Shown in pieces: positions 8,143-15,775 of a DNA stretch of 64,000 nt (position 1 is its first letter; each line of letters starts with the position of its first letter). The notes under the pieces were generated by a model. That model was not told the origin of the DNA and did no database searches. It saw only the letters and a list, made by a program, of their open reading frames with translations. The position numbers and the translations under genes were made by a program. This DNA is from Bdellovibrio sp. NC01 (GTDB lineage: Bacteria > Bdellovibrionota > Bdellovibrionia > Bdellovibrionales > Bdellovibrionaceae): positions 1,860,001 through 1,924,000 of the forward strand of contig NZ_CP030034.1 of NCBI RefSeq assembly GCF_006874625.1, given 5' to 3'.

Positions 8143-8605
8143 TACAATTTTATTGTGGGCTGTGTGGATTGGTGGAAGTAGCCTGGCTATTTCTGATTTC
8201 CTATTTAATGATTTGATCTCTAAAAAGATTTTGTTTCATCTTTCTTTGATTGCTTGGTCGCCAGCTATTGCGATCACGATCTTCGGTGGGATGTTGGTGG
8301 CTATTCGTTTCTCTAAGTATGAGGCGAAAAAGAAAACCATCGCGAACGAACACACGGTGCAATGGTCTGAAGTGGATCTTGTAAACGCACAAAGCGGTAA
8401 AGTTGTGGATTTGTATTTCGCAGGTGCGGGTCTAGACAGCCAAGTGGTTGCGCGTGATCAAGTAGCGACAGTTCTACACAACGAAAACCAAACAGTGCAT
8501 GTGACAGTTGCAGCACCTTCTGTGGAAGATGCGAACTGGAATTTGCAATCGGTTGTTGTTCGCTCGATTGTTATCCTGATCTTATTGCTTCCGAAAGCAT
8601 TCTAA
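8117..8605 (+). CDS. pgaD: PgaD-like membrane subunit of the polysaccharide synthase
   Basis: 162 residues with two membrane helices in the first ~70 residues (WAVWIGGSSLAISDFLF and the segment around IAITIFGGMLVAI). A basic turn follows and then a soluble tail of ~90 residues. The first 26 bp overlap the upstream GT2 gene. PgaD in E. coli forms a c-di-GMP-controlled complex with PgaC; the topology and position fit, but sequence similarity is low and the tail is longer than in PgaD. A C-terminal hydrophobic patch (VVVRSIVILILLLPKAF) could be a third membrane contact. A terminator follows. Confidence 0.6.
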   Translation: MRKIIETVSTILLWAVWIGGSSLAISDFLFNDLISKKILFHLSLIAWSPAIAITIFGGMLVAIRFSKYEAKKKTIANEHTVQWSEVDLVNAQSGKVVDLYFAGAGLDSQVVARDQVATVLHNENQTVHVTVAAPSVEDANWNLQSVVVRSIVILILLLPKAF

Positions 8606-8630
8606 TCGTCGCACTCAAATTTGAATTCGC

Positions 8631-8661
8631 AAAAAGCCCTGCACATCGCGGGGCTTTTTTT
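8631..8661 (+). terminator. Rho-independent terminator after the pgaCD-like genes
   Basis: AAAAAGCCCTGC pairs with GCGGGGCTTTTT (one G-T pair) around ACATC and is followed by a T run, 25 bases past the stop. Confidence 0.85.
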
Positions 8662-8711
8662 ATTCCCAAAATTGAAAAGTGAAGTTTTAAGAAGTGATAG
8701 GGCTGAAAAAG

Positions 8712-8742
8712 AAAAACCCCGATATTTCTATCGGGGTTTTTT
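8712..8742 (-). terminator. Terminator downstream of tRNA-Gly
   Basis: A 13-bp stem (AAAAACCCCGATA with TATCGGGGTTTTT) has a four-base loop and T/A runs on both sides, so it can act in either direction. It lies 45 bases past the tRNA 3' end on the minus strand. Confidence 0.75.
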
Positions 8743-8787
8743 AGTTTTAAATTAATCTTCCTAGCGGAAACTCCAATTTAGAAAAAT

Positions 8788-8863
8788 TGGAGCGGGAGAC
8801 GGGGCTCAAACCCGCGACCTATGCCTTGGCAAGGCATCGCTCTATCAACTGAGCTACTCCCGC
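8788..8863 (-). tRNA. tRNA-Gly (anticodon GCC)
   Basis: On the minus strand a 76-base cloverleaf starts GCGGGAG and ends CTCCCGC-T-CCA, with the CCA encoded. The D arm is AGCTCAGTTGATAGAGC, the anticodon arm GCCTTGCCAAGGC places GCC in the loop, and the T arm is CGGGTTTGAGCCCCG. GCC decodes GGC and GGT glycine codons. Directly after it, CTCCAATTT/AAATTGGAG (8770-8791) forms a 9-bp inverted repeat that includes the CCA end, perhaps a processing signal. Confidence 0.97.
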
Positions 8864-8924
8864 ATCGGAAGAGAACCAAAATTACTGTTGCCAGGCATTC
8901 TTGTCAACGGCTAAAAATAAAAAA

Positions 8925-9077
8925 ATGAAAACTATAGTGATGAGTCGCATTAAAAAATGGGTGGTTTTTGCTCTGATAGGGTGCCTTGCTTACTTTGTAG
9001 GCTATATCGGTGGACAGAGAGCACAAAACGCAACACCGCCACCTTCTGAACCTTCTATTTCGGCGCCAAGCAAATGA
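8925..9077 (+). CDS. Small single-span membrane protein (50 residues)
   Basis: The frame begins MKTIVMSRIKKW, has one membrane helix (VVFALIGCLAYFVGYIGG) and ends in a short Pro/Ser-rich tail. Its TGA overlaps the ATG of the next gene (ATGA at 9074-9077), the classic sign of translational coupling, which is the main reason to believe it. The inner ATG at 8940 is an alternative start. A Cys mid-helix does not sit in a proper lipobox. Function unknown; probably works with the DUF3592-like protein that follows. Confidence 0.6.
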   Translation: MKTIVMSRIKKWVVFALIGCLAYFVGYIGGQRAQNATPPPSEPSISAPSK

Positions 9078-9514
9078 AGTTTTTAAAAAGTTTGAAATTT
9101 TATCGTCTTTATCTCGCTCTGATTTTCATGGTGGTGGGATATTTTATTAGCCTGAGACAATTTAAAAACGCGGATGAAGGTTTTGTCACGAATGCCATCG
9201 TTAATGACGTGAAAGTTGCGAATGACGGTAAGGGCCCATGCTGGATGCATTACGATTATGAAGTGGCGGGAACGAAGTACTCAACACGCTCTATTTGTCA
9301 TAAGAAAGATGTGAAAGTAGGCGAGCAACTTGTCCTGGAATATTCATTTCGTCAGGACGGCGTAGTTTTAGCGCACGTAAAGGCCGAGAAAAACCCGTGG
9401 CTTGCTTTTTATGGAAGCCTCGCCTTGGCCCTTGCGATGATCATCGCGCATTTCTATGAGCAGTATAAGAAGCAAAAAGCGGTGCCTGCGAAAAACAGCA
9501 AACGCAAAAATTAA
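9074..9514 (+). CDS. DUF3592-like two-span membrane protein
   Basis: 146 residues. A membrane helix at about 12-27 and another at about 112-130 flank an ~80-residue extracytoplasmic beta-rich domain. It carries two cysteines (GPCWMHY and RSICHK) that could form a disulfide. The layout, including a VxYxY-like core and a turn before VGEQLVLEYS, resembles DUF3592 proteins of unknown function. The C-terminus is very basic. It is coupled to the 50-residue gene upstream by an ATGA overlap. Confidence 0.55.
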   Translation: MKFLKSLKFYRLYLALIFMVVGYFISLRQFKNADEGFVTNAIVNDVKVANDGKGPCWMHYDYEVAGTKYSTRSICHKKDVKVGEQLVLEYSFRQDGVVLAHVKAEKNPWLAFYGSLALALAMIIAHFYEQYKKQKAVPAKNSKRKN

Positions 9515-9518
9515 AAAA

Positions 9519-10274
9519 TTACGGAGCTTGAGTCTTTTTCACTTTCAAAGTCTGAAGGGCTTTAAGGATGACGTCACCTGAAGGAATCGCGACTTCGACA
9601 TAGTCGTATTCAATGCCGGTGTAGATGTTTTTTAAATCTTCAACCGCGACTTTGATTTCTGCAACATAACCTTTCGACCACTTGCGGGCCGATTCGTAAT
9701 CTGGCGTAAAAAATAAAGCATCGCGATTCGCCGGAAAAAGCTCGTTTAAGCTTTGCGCAGCTCCGGCCTTAGCTGACTTCATCTGCTGAACTTGCTCGCG
9801 ATTTAAACCGCGATAAAGTGTCACGAAGCCATCTTTAATAAACGGACGAAGAAGTTCTATTTGCGGAAGAGTTTTTTGTTCCGTAAATTTTCCGCCATCC
9901 CACTGAAACCACGTTTGTGTTTCGATCAAACTCTGTGTCGAAGGCGCTGTCGCTTGGGGTTTTCCTAAACGTGTTTGGCGAAAATAACCTTCGGCAAAAA
10001 TATTTCCGTGAAATAAAACGCTGCCACCATCGATTGCAACAATATGCTGGTAACTTTCGTTAACTAAGCGTGGATATTCGTTCATTTCAATCGGGGGGGT
10101 ATAAGACGGCCTTAGGAAGTGCAAGCGATCCGTACCTTGTGTTGAAAGCAATGCCGTGCGAATCTGCGCAGCAGATGGTTGCGTTTCAAATATTTCAGAG
10201 CAAAGCCATTCCGCGCTCGCTATGGTGGGCAAGCTGAAGAAGAGCACACTCAAAATAAAGGCTTTCAGGTTCAT
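9519..10274 (-). CDS. Exported protein with ADP-ribosyltransferase-like motifs
   Basis: The frame is open further upstream, but ATG 10274 is preferred because it gives a clean signal peptide (MNLKAFILSVLFFSLPTIASA-EW). The resulting protein has 251 residues. No strong ribosome-binding site is seen for either start. The C-terminal third has TLYRGLN (Arg155), ALFFTPDYESARKWSKG (Thr190) and YVEVAIPSGDV (Glu227). The order and surroundings resemble the Arg, Ser/Thr and Glu positions of R-S-E ADP-ribosyltransferases. The fold is an inference; the residues ~22-140 match nothing I recognise. It is convergent with the DUF3592-like gene (4-base gap). Confidence 0.5.
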   Translation of the reverse strand: MNLKAFILSVLFFSLPTIASAEWLCSEIFETQPSAAQIRTALLSTQGTDRLHFLRPSYTPPIEMNEYPRLVNESYQHIVAIDGGSVLFHGNIFAEGYFRQTRLGKPQATAPSTQSLIETQTWFQWDGGKFTEQKTLPQIELLRPFIKDGFVTLYRGLNREQVQQMKSAKAGAAQSLNELFPANRDALFFTPDYESARKWSKGYVAEIKVAVEDLKNIYTGIEYDYVEVAIPSGDVILKALQTLKVKKTQAP

Positions 10275-10383
10275 AACTTTTGTGAGTGCAGGCCTTGTGC
10301 CTTTCAGGCAAAGAATAAGAAGCGTCCCCCGGGGCGTTCGCTGTCGAACTTTTAGACGGCAGCCAAAGAAGGAGTTTTCGTTC

Positions 10384-10848
10384 ATGTATGAACCCTTGTT
10401 GCTTGTACACTCGTGGACCCGCTGGGTGGTCTTTATTGGTCTGATTTATTTCCTGATCAAAGCGACGGCCGCGTGGCTTTTAAGGTCACCATGGAAGGCC
10501 AGCGACGGGCATTTCATCTGGGCATTTGATCAAGTCTTTGGTTATCAAGTGCTGTTTGGATTAACTCTGTGGTTGGGGCTTTCGCCCTATACGAAAACGG
10601 TATTCAAAGATTTCAATCTGCTTTGGGAAAATCCGGTTTTGTTCTTTTGGACCGTTCGTCATGGGCTGACAATGATCTTAGCTTTAGGTGTTTTTCATAT
10701 GGGAAAAGGCAAAGCGAAACGCGCCCCAGAAGAAAAGAAATATAAAATCTTAGCCTTCACGTTTGCAGGAAGTTTGTTGTTGGTCGTATCAGCGATCCCA
10801 TGGCCGTGGTTATCTTATGGTCGTGCTTTGTTGAGGTGGTTCACATGA
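10384..10848 (+). CDS. Multi-span membrane protein of unknown function
   Basis: 154 residues from ATG 10384, chosen because AAGGAG lies about ten bases upstream (the frame is open before that). Four hydrophobic segments are visible: WVVFIGLIYFLIKA near 13, VFGYQVLFGLTLWLGL near 50, a third around HGLTMILALGVFHM, and FAGSLLLVVSAI near the C-terminus. Histidines at LLVHSW, GHFIW, RHGL and FHMG lie in or next to the helices and could coordinate haem or metal, as in small cytochrome b-like proteins; this is only a suggestion. It overlaps the DUF3817 gene by ATGA. Confidence 0.65.
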   Translation: MYEPLLLVHSWTRWVVFIGLIYFLIKATAAWLLRSPWKASDGHFIWAFDQVFGYQVLFGLTLWLGLSPYTKTVFKDFNLLWENPVLFFWTVRHGLTMILALGVFHMGKGKAKRAPEEKKYKILAFTFAGSLLLVVSAIPWPWLSYGRALLRWFT

Positions 10849-11138
10849 GTACTTCTTATCGTCTTAAATATTTTCGTTTCCTGACTTTCTTAGAGGGCTG
10901 CTCTTTGTTGATCTTGATGTTTGTCGCAATGCCTGCACGCGCAATCATGCATGATCCAACGCCAGTCAGAATTATGGGTATGATTCACGGAATTTTGTTT
11001 TTGATGTTTTTTTATACTCTGTTGACGACTGCTATAGAAAACAAATGGTCGCTAAGAAGACTTGTCTTAGCTTTGTTCGCGGCTTCGCTTCCGTTTGGTT
11101 CGTTCTGGTTTGATCGAAAATATTTAAAAACGACTTGA
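10845..11138 (+). CDS. DUF3817 integral membrane protein
   Basis: 97 residues from the ATG that overlaps the stop of the previous gene; the longer frame start is rejected. Family marks are the early FLEGCSLLILMFVAMPAR segment, a GMIHGILFLMFFYTL segment and a last helix followed by FDRKY. DUF3817 proteins are short three-helix membrane proteins of unknown function. Coupling to the upstream membrane protein suggests a complex. Confidence 0.75.
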   Translation: MSTSYRLKYFRFLTFLEGCSLLILMFVAMPARAIMHDPTPVRIMGMIHGILFLMFFYTLLTTAIENKWSLRRLVLALFAASLPFGSFWFDRKYLKTT

Positions 11139-11213
11139 GTTGTTTCAAGGTGAAGCACCTCCATAGTTCCTCCATATCTTTTGGCTACCGTTGTAGTTGG
11201 ATAAGGAGAGCTC

Positions 11214-12020
11214 ATGGAGTCAAAAAAGTTTTCCCGACGAGAATTAATCAAATATGGCGGCGCAGCCCTTTTCGGAACGGCCTTAGGGCAAGTGCTAGGT
11301 TGTTCACCTGCGAATTTTGTATCAGCAAATCAAGCCGCCGACAGTTCTGATTCGACGACCATCACAAATGGATCTTGTGCAGTGATTCCGTCTGAAACTG
11401 CTGGTCCTTATCCCGCCCATGATGATAGCGCCATCAACGTACTAAGATTGAATGGGATTGTTCGTAGCGATATTCGTTCGAGCCTGAACGCGGGAAGTTA
11501 TACGGGCAGCGCTACCGCTTCCGGCGTGCCGTTAACGTTGATCTTAAATCTACAAGACGTTTCCAATAGCTGCGATCCGCTGGCGGGCTACGCGATTTAT
11601 GTTTGGCATTGTAATATCAATGGCGGCTATTCGATGTATAGCTCAGGCATTGCGCGTGAAACGTATTTGCGTGGTGTGCAGCAAACCGATACCCAGGGGA
11701 GAGTGACTTTCACAACGATCTTTCCAGGGTGTTATGACGGGCGCATGACACATATTCATTTCGAGATTTATCCAAGCCTCGCGCAAGCAGTGGACGATAA
11801 CTATGTGGTTCGCACATCGCAGTTAACTTTTCCAATGGCGACGTTGAATAACGTTTACAACAATGTTGCGAGCTACAGTTTGAGTAAAACAAATTTATCC
11901 AGAATCAGTTATTCAACGGATAATGTGTTTAGCGACGGCACGACTTATCAGATGGCGACGATTTCTGGAGACAACACGAACGGCTATGTGGGCAGTCTGA
12001 ATATCGGTATTCAAACTTAA
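11214..12020 (+). CDS. Intradiol ring-cleavage dioxygenase-like lipoprotein (Tat signal)
   Basis: 268 residues. The N-terminus SRRELIKYGG then a hydrophobic stretch and LGC at about residue 25 reads as a twin-arginine signal ending in a lipobox, so export after folding and lipid anchoring is likely. The body matches the protocatechuate/catechol dioxygenase fold: ETAGPYP, AIYVWHCNINGGYSMY, YLRGVQQTDTQGRV, TIFPGCYDGRMTHIHF. The Tyr and the two His of the last motif correspond to ligands of the non-haem Fe(III). Extracytoplasmic members of this family are of uncertain substrate. GGAGAG precedes the ATG. Confidence 0.85.
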   Translation: MESKKFSRRELIKYGGAALFGTALGQVLGCSPANFVSANQAADSSDSTTITNGSCAVIPSETAGPYPAHDDSAINVLRLNGIVRSDIRSSLNAGSYTGSATASGVPLTLILNLQDVSNSCDPLAGYAIYVWHCNINGGYSMYSSGIARETYLRGVQQTDTQGRVTFTTIFPGCYDGRMTHIHFEIYPSLAQAVDDNYVVRTSQLTFPMATLNNVYNNVASYSLSKTNLSRISYSTDNVFSDGTTYQMATISGDNTNGYVGSLNIGIQT

Positions 12021-12027
12021 AAAAGGC

Positions 12028-12061
12028 AAAAAAAAAAGGGATCTGATTGCTCAGATCCCTT
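12028..12061 (-). terminator. Terminator after the RRM protein gene
   Basis: An 11-bp stem (AAGGGATCTGA with TCAGATCCCTT, loop TTGC) is followed on the minus strand by a run of about ten T. It ends the gene at 12090-12434. Confidence 0.85.
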
Positions 12062-12089
12062 GGTATTCAATCTTATTTAAAAGAGCGAA

Positions 12090-12434
12090 TTAGTAGTTAG
12101 AACGACCACCACGATCGCCGCCGCCGAAGCCACGACCACCGCCACGGTTTCCACCACCGAAAGAACGACCGCCACCTTCACGTGGAGCCATTGGTTTCGC
12201 TTCAGAAACGTTCATGTTACGACCAGCAAGGTCAGCACCGTTCAATTTTTCGATAGCTGTTTTTGCTTCAGCATCAGAAGACATTTCAACAAAGCCGAAA
12301 CCTTTGCTGCGACCTGATTCACGGTCAGTGATAACACGTGCAGATTCAACGTTACCGAATTGTGCGAAAGTTTCGCCCAACTCTTGGTCGCCAACATTGT
12401 AAGAAAGATTTCCAACGTAGATTTTTTTACCCAT
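12090..12434 (-). CDS. Glycine-rich RNA-binding protein with one RRM domain
   Basis: 114 residues. A single RRM (residues ~3-80) shows RNP2 (KIYVGNLSYN) and RNP1 (KGFGFVEM), followed by an RGG/GGG-rich tail of ~30 residues. Such proteins in cyanobacteria and proteobacteria bind single-stranded RNA and are often cold-induced. A very strong TTAGGAGGTTATT precedes the ATG, pointing to high expression. About 90 or more bases of leader (to ~12530) precede it, which may form structure in the mRNA. Confidence 0.92.
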   Translation of the reverse strand: MGKKIYVGNLSYNVGDQELGETFAQFGNVESARVITDRESGRSKGFGFVEMSSDAEAKTAIEKLNGADLAGRNMNVSEAKPMAPREGGGRSFGGGNRGGGRGFGGGDRGGRSNY

Positions 12435-12620
12435 AATAACCTCCTAAGGCACAGGGAGCCGCTAAAGAGGTCAGAGCAAAACGCTCAAATAACTCTAGGC
12501 AGACTTAGTTCGTGGAAACAGTTTTAGCCAAATATTGTGAGAGAGGAAAGAAAAAAAATGAGGGTCTTCAATTAAGTCAGTTAAATGAAAACCCCTCACT
12601 GCCAAATCAAATAGGTTTGT

Positions 12621-13109
12621 TTACAGCCCTGTAAGAATAGCCTTAAGTTCAGGGGTTTGGGCTACCTGCCCTGAGTCACGGGTCGTTTTGCTGATAACCC
12701 CGAACGGAATGTCGCCCCACCACTTCTCTATGCGGGTGCCATCTTCCGCAACCGTCGTGAGTTTGCAGGTTTGGTATTGACCGATATCAAGCTTTAAGCT
12801 TTCCAGCGACCCGCCCTTTGAGGCGCAGTTGGCCAGAAGTTCCTTGTACTGCTTGGGTGAGTACAAATCCTTGGTTTCAAAGATGTCTGAGCTCTTTTGT
12901 TGACCCATGATGGCATCGACTTTCACTTTCCAGCTCATTTCTTTAGCATCAAAGCCGACCACTTCTTTGGTGATTTTGATGTTGTAGTCTGTGCCGTCAA
13001 CGCGCTTGAAGTTGCCACTCCAAGTGACTTTATCTCCTACCGCAGGATAAGCCCACGTCGGCAGAGGTAAACAAGTTAATAAAGCCAATGCGATCATCGT
13101 GATTTTCAT
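12621..13109 (-). CDS. Exported protein of unknown function
   Basis: 162 residues. A signal peptide (MKITMIALALLTCLPLPTWA, cleavage before YPAVGD) is followed by a beta-rich domain with two cysteines (LANCASKG and YQTCKLTT) that probably form a disulfide. GTAAGGAGATAACGCT precedes the ATG. I recognise no family. It is divergent from the small exported protein at 13295 across a 185-bp gap. Confidence 0.8.
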   Translation of the reverse strand: MKITMIALALLTCLPLPTWAYPAVGDKVTWSGNFKRVDGTDYNIKITKEVVGFDAKEMSWKVKVDAIMGQQKSSDIFETKDLYSPKQYKELLANCASKGGSLESLKLDIGQYQTCKLTTVAEDGTRIEKWWGDIPFGVISKTTRDSGQVAQTPELKAILTGL

Positions 13110-13294
13110 AGCGTTATCTCCTTACACTTCCGAATCTGTGGATAGAGTGACATAAGGCGGGAAGGCGCTTGGATAGAAAACTTGCGTCGTTGTTAGGAAT
13201 CAAAATTACATCTACTCCATCACTCACAAAAATGATTTCAGAAGTTTCGACTTGCGATAGCGTTCCCGGATTCAATCTTCAGAGGAGGATGCCC

Positions 13295-13612
13295 ATGAAA
13301 AAAGTAAGTCTGATTTTGGTAGGATTTGTATTGGCGACATCGGTGGCGCACACTGCGGAAACAGTCTGCGGTGATGCAGATTGCGTGACAAAAAAGAACA
13401 GCACGATGGCGGCAGTTTTTAATTTTTTATTTAACGAAGACAGCTGTGTGAATGATACGCAGTGGCTGAGCTCGGTTGTGAGAGTCACAGATATGAATTT
13501 TACGGCGGTGTGTACTGACGGCAAAAAGAGCGTAAATTTAAAATTGAAAGTGACGGATCAGAAGCAGAATTCTGGGGTCGATGGCGACTATTTTGTGGAG
13601 ATTGTTCCTTAA
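13295..13612 (+). CDS. Small exported cysteine-containing protein
   Basis: 105 residues from ATG 13295, which follows AGAGGAGG at good spacing; an ATG six bases earlier is too close to that site. MKKVSLILVGFVLATSVAHTA is a signal peptide. The mature part has four cysteines (VCGDADC, SCVND, AVCTDG), suggesting two disulfides. Function unknown. Confidence 0.75.
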   Translation: MKKVSLILVGFVLATSVAHTAETVCGDADCVTKKNSTMAAVFNFLFNEDSCVNDTQWLSSVVRVTDMNFTAVCTDGKKSVNLKLKVTDQKQNSGVDGDYFVEIVP

Positions 13613-13689
13613 CGCGACTGACTTTGGCGTCGCTTAGCGCGACGACAACATGCGAACGACGCCGCTTGAAGCTGTAGCAAAGAAGGTAG

Positions 13690-13711
13690 GCTTCTGCGTT
13701 TTTGCAGAAGC
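13690..13711. terminator. Weak hairpin between convergent genes
   Basis: GCTTCTGC and GCAGAAGC flank a GTTTTT loop in the gap between the small exported protein and pgsA. There is no T run outside the stem, so termination is doubtful. Confidence 0.3.
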
Positions 13712-13793
13712 GATCTTCAAATAGCTGCTCAAAAGCAATGCTAAGAAGATGAAAAACCAGTTGCTAGGCGAGAGGTGCAGTAACATACCGTCC

Positions 13794-14357
13794 TTAAGCG
13801 CTCTTACGGCTCTTTAAGTATCCTAAGTAGTATTCGATACCGCTTGTTATACTCAAAATGACGCTGACCCACAAGACTCCGTAACCAATTTTGTCCAAAT
13901 ACGGCACGTAGGGGTCCATATTTCCAATAATTACAATGGGAATGGCGACCATCTGCATTGCGGTCTTCCATTTTCCGGCCGGTTTGGCGTCGATAATGAT
14001 TTGATCTGCCGCAGCAACGGAGCGGATGCCCCCGATAAAGTTGTCGCGCGCCAGGATAATAATCACCATCCACGCGTCGATTTTCCCCAAAGCCAGGAGC
14101 ATTGCTAGAACACTCGTCACCAGAATTTTATCGGCGATGGGGTCCATGAATTTGCCGAAATTGCTAACAGCTTTGTATTTGCGCGCGTAGTAGCCATCGA
14201 AGTAATCCGTCGTCGATGCCAGCATGAAAAGCACAGCAGCAACGATATTCCACGTTAGCGTGTTGGGCCACATGGCTGCCACAATGAAAGGCACAACGAA
14301 CACTCGGCTGAGAGTGATTCGAGTAGGAAGATTCTTTTGCCATTCTGTTAGCGCCAT
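13794..14357 (-). CDS. pgsA: CDP-diacylglycerol-glycerol-3-phosphate 3-phosphatidyltransferase
   Basis: Makes phosphatidylglycerol phosphate in the inner membrane. It has 187 residues with the CDP-alcohol phosphotransferase signature DYFDGYYARKYKAVSNFGKF followed by MDPIADK, supplying the conserved Asp residues that bind Mg2+ and CDP. About four to six hydrophobic helices surround it. CGGAG precedes the ATG. It is divergent from ybgC across 64 bp, which must hold both promoters. Related CDP-alcohol transferases have other acceptors, but length and motif fit PgsA. Confidence 0.9.
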   Translation of the reverse strand: MALTEWQKNLPTRITLSRVFVVPFIVAAMWPNTLTWNIVAAVLFMLASTTDYFDGYYARKYKAVSNFGKFMDPIADKILVTSVLAMLLALGKIDAWMVIIILARDNFIGGIRSVAAADQIIIDAKPAGKWKTAMQMVAIPIVIIGNMDPYVPYLDKIGYGVLWVSVILSITSGIEYYLGYLKSRKSA

Positions 14358-14421
14358 TCATAACTCCGAAATTGTCTTTACGTGCTGGACTTACCCTAAC
14401 AATTTAGTCTAGAAATAATCA

Positions 14422-14832
14422 ATGTTTATTCATCGTCACAAGGTTCAGTTTTACGAGACCGATCTCATGGGGATTGTTCATCACAGCAATTATTTGCGTT
14501 TCTACGAAGAAGCGCGTGTATTGTGGGCGCATTCCCGAGGTTTGATTGATTATCAAAAGCCGGGCTCGGCGAGTCATTTTGCGGTTTACGAAACGCAAGT
14601 AAAGCACTTGAAGCCGACTTTCTTTGGCGATGATTTAGAGATTGAAGTGCAGGCGCGTACAGAAGGGAATCGTTTGATTTTCCAATATCGTCTGCGCGGT
14701 AGAAATGGCGAAGTATGTTCTGTCGCACAGACGGTTCACGTGCCACTAGGATTAGATTTAAAATTACTTAGACTATCTGCGGAGATCAAAGCCGCAACGG
14801 AGAAAGAACAATGGACAGAAACCTGGCTTTAG
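14422..14832 (+). CDS. ybgC: YbgC-type acyl-CoA thioesterase
   Basis: 136 residues forming a single hotdog domain. The active-site motif FYETDLMGIVHHSNYLRFYE (Asp14) is the 4-hydroxybenzoyl-CoA thioesterase/YbgC signature. It probably hydrolyses acyl-CoA or acyl-ACP. In many bacteria ybgC sits with tol-pal; here it instead overlaps glpX by 22 bp. No clear Shine-Dalgarno sequence precedes the ATG. Confidence 0.9.
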   Translation: MFIHRHKVQFYETDLMGIVHHSNYLRFYEEARVLWAHSRGLIDYQKPGSASHFAVYETQVKHLKPTFFGDDLEIEVQARTEGNRLIFQYRLRGRNGEVCSVAQTVHVPLGLDLKLLRLSAEIKAATEKEQWTETWL

Positions 14833-15773
14833 AATTTGTACGTGTGACTGAGGCAGCAGCCTTAGCTTCTGCTCGTTGGATGGGTCGTGGCGATGAAAAA
14901 GCAGCAGACGCTGCCGCTGTCGATGCGATGAGAAAAGCATTCGATATCGTTCGTATGGACGGTACCGTTGTGATCGGTGAAGGGGAGCGTGATGAAGCTC
15001 CGATGTTGTACATCGGTGAACCGGTTGGCGATAAATCTTTGGATGCTCCGAAATTAGATATCGCTTTGGATCCACTAGAGGGCACAACGATTTGTGCGAC
15101 GGGTGGTGTTGGTGCGATCTCGGTTATCGCGGTTGCTGAAAAAGGCAAATTCTTGCATGCACCTGATACTTACATGGATAAAATTGCTTGCGGTCCTGGC
15201 GCTCGCGGTAAAATTGATATTGATAAAACTCCGACTGAAAACATCAATGCGGTTGCAAAAGCATTGGGTAAAGCGGTGAGTGATTTGACGGTTGTTATTT
15301 TGAATCGTCCTCGTCACACAGATTTGATCGCGGAAGCTCGTAAAACGGGAGCACGTATTAACTTGATCGGTGATGGTGACGTGTCTGCGGCAGTGGCTTC
15401 GGCATGGCCGGATTCAGGCGTTGATTTGTTGATGGGTATCGGTGGCGCACCAGAAGGTGTGATCTCGGCTGCGGCAATGCAATGTTTGGGTGGCGACTTC
15501 CAAGGCCGCCTTAAATTCCGTAATGAAGAAGAGCGCGAACGTGCGAAACGCATGGGCTTAAAAGACTTGGACAAAAAATTCACGATGGATGAATTGGCGT
15601 CTGGCTCTGTGATGTTCATCGCTTCGGGTGTGACAGATGGACCGTTGTTGAAAGGAATTCGTTTCCTTCCAGACGGAAAAGCAAAAAGCCATTCTGTGGT
15701 GATGAGATCGCAAACTGGAACAATCCGGACCATTGAAGCTTTCCACGATTTGACTCGCAAGCCAGCAAAGTAG
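14811..15773 (+). CDS. glpX: Fructose-1,6-bisphosphatase class II
   Basis: 320 residues, normal for GlpX. It hydrolyses fructose 1,6-bisphosphate in gluconeogenesis. Recognised by the N-terminal MDRNLALEFVRVTEAAALAS, metal-site segments MDGTVVIGEGERDEAPML and ALDPLEGTT, and later GIGGAPEGVISAAAM. It is translated from within the end of ybgC. No class I enzyme is seen in this window. A gluconeogenic enzyme fits an organism that lives on prey amino acids. Confidence 0.96.
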   Translation: MDRNLALEFVRVTEAAALASARWMGRGDEKAADAAAVDAMRKAFDIVRMDGTVVIGEGERDEAPMLYIGEPVGDKSLDAPKLDIALDPLEGTTICATGGVGAISVIAVAEKGKFLHAPDTYMDKIACGPGARGKIDIDKTPTENINAVAKALGKAVSDLTVVILNRPRHTDLIAEARKTGARINLIGDGDVSAAVASAWPDSGVDLLMGIGGAPEGVISAAAMQCLGGDFQGRLKFRNEEERERAKRMGLKDLDKKFTMDELASGSVMFIASGVTDGPLLKGIRFLPDGKAKSHSVVMRSQTGTIRTIEAFHDLTRKPAK

Positions 15774-15775
15774 TA

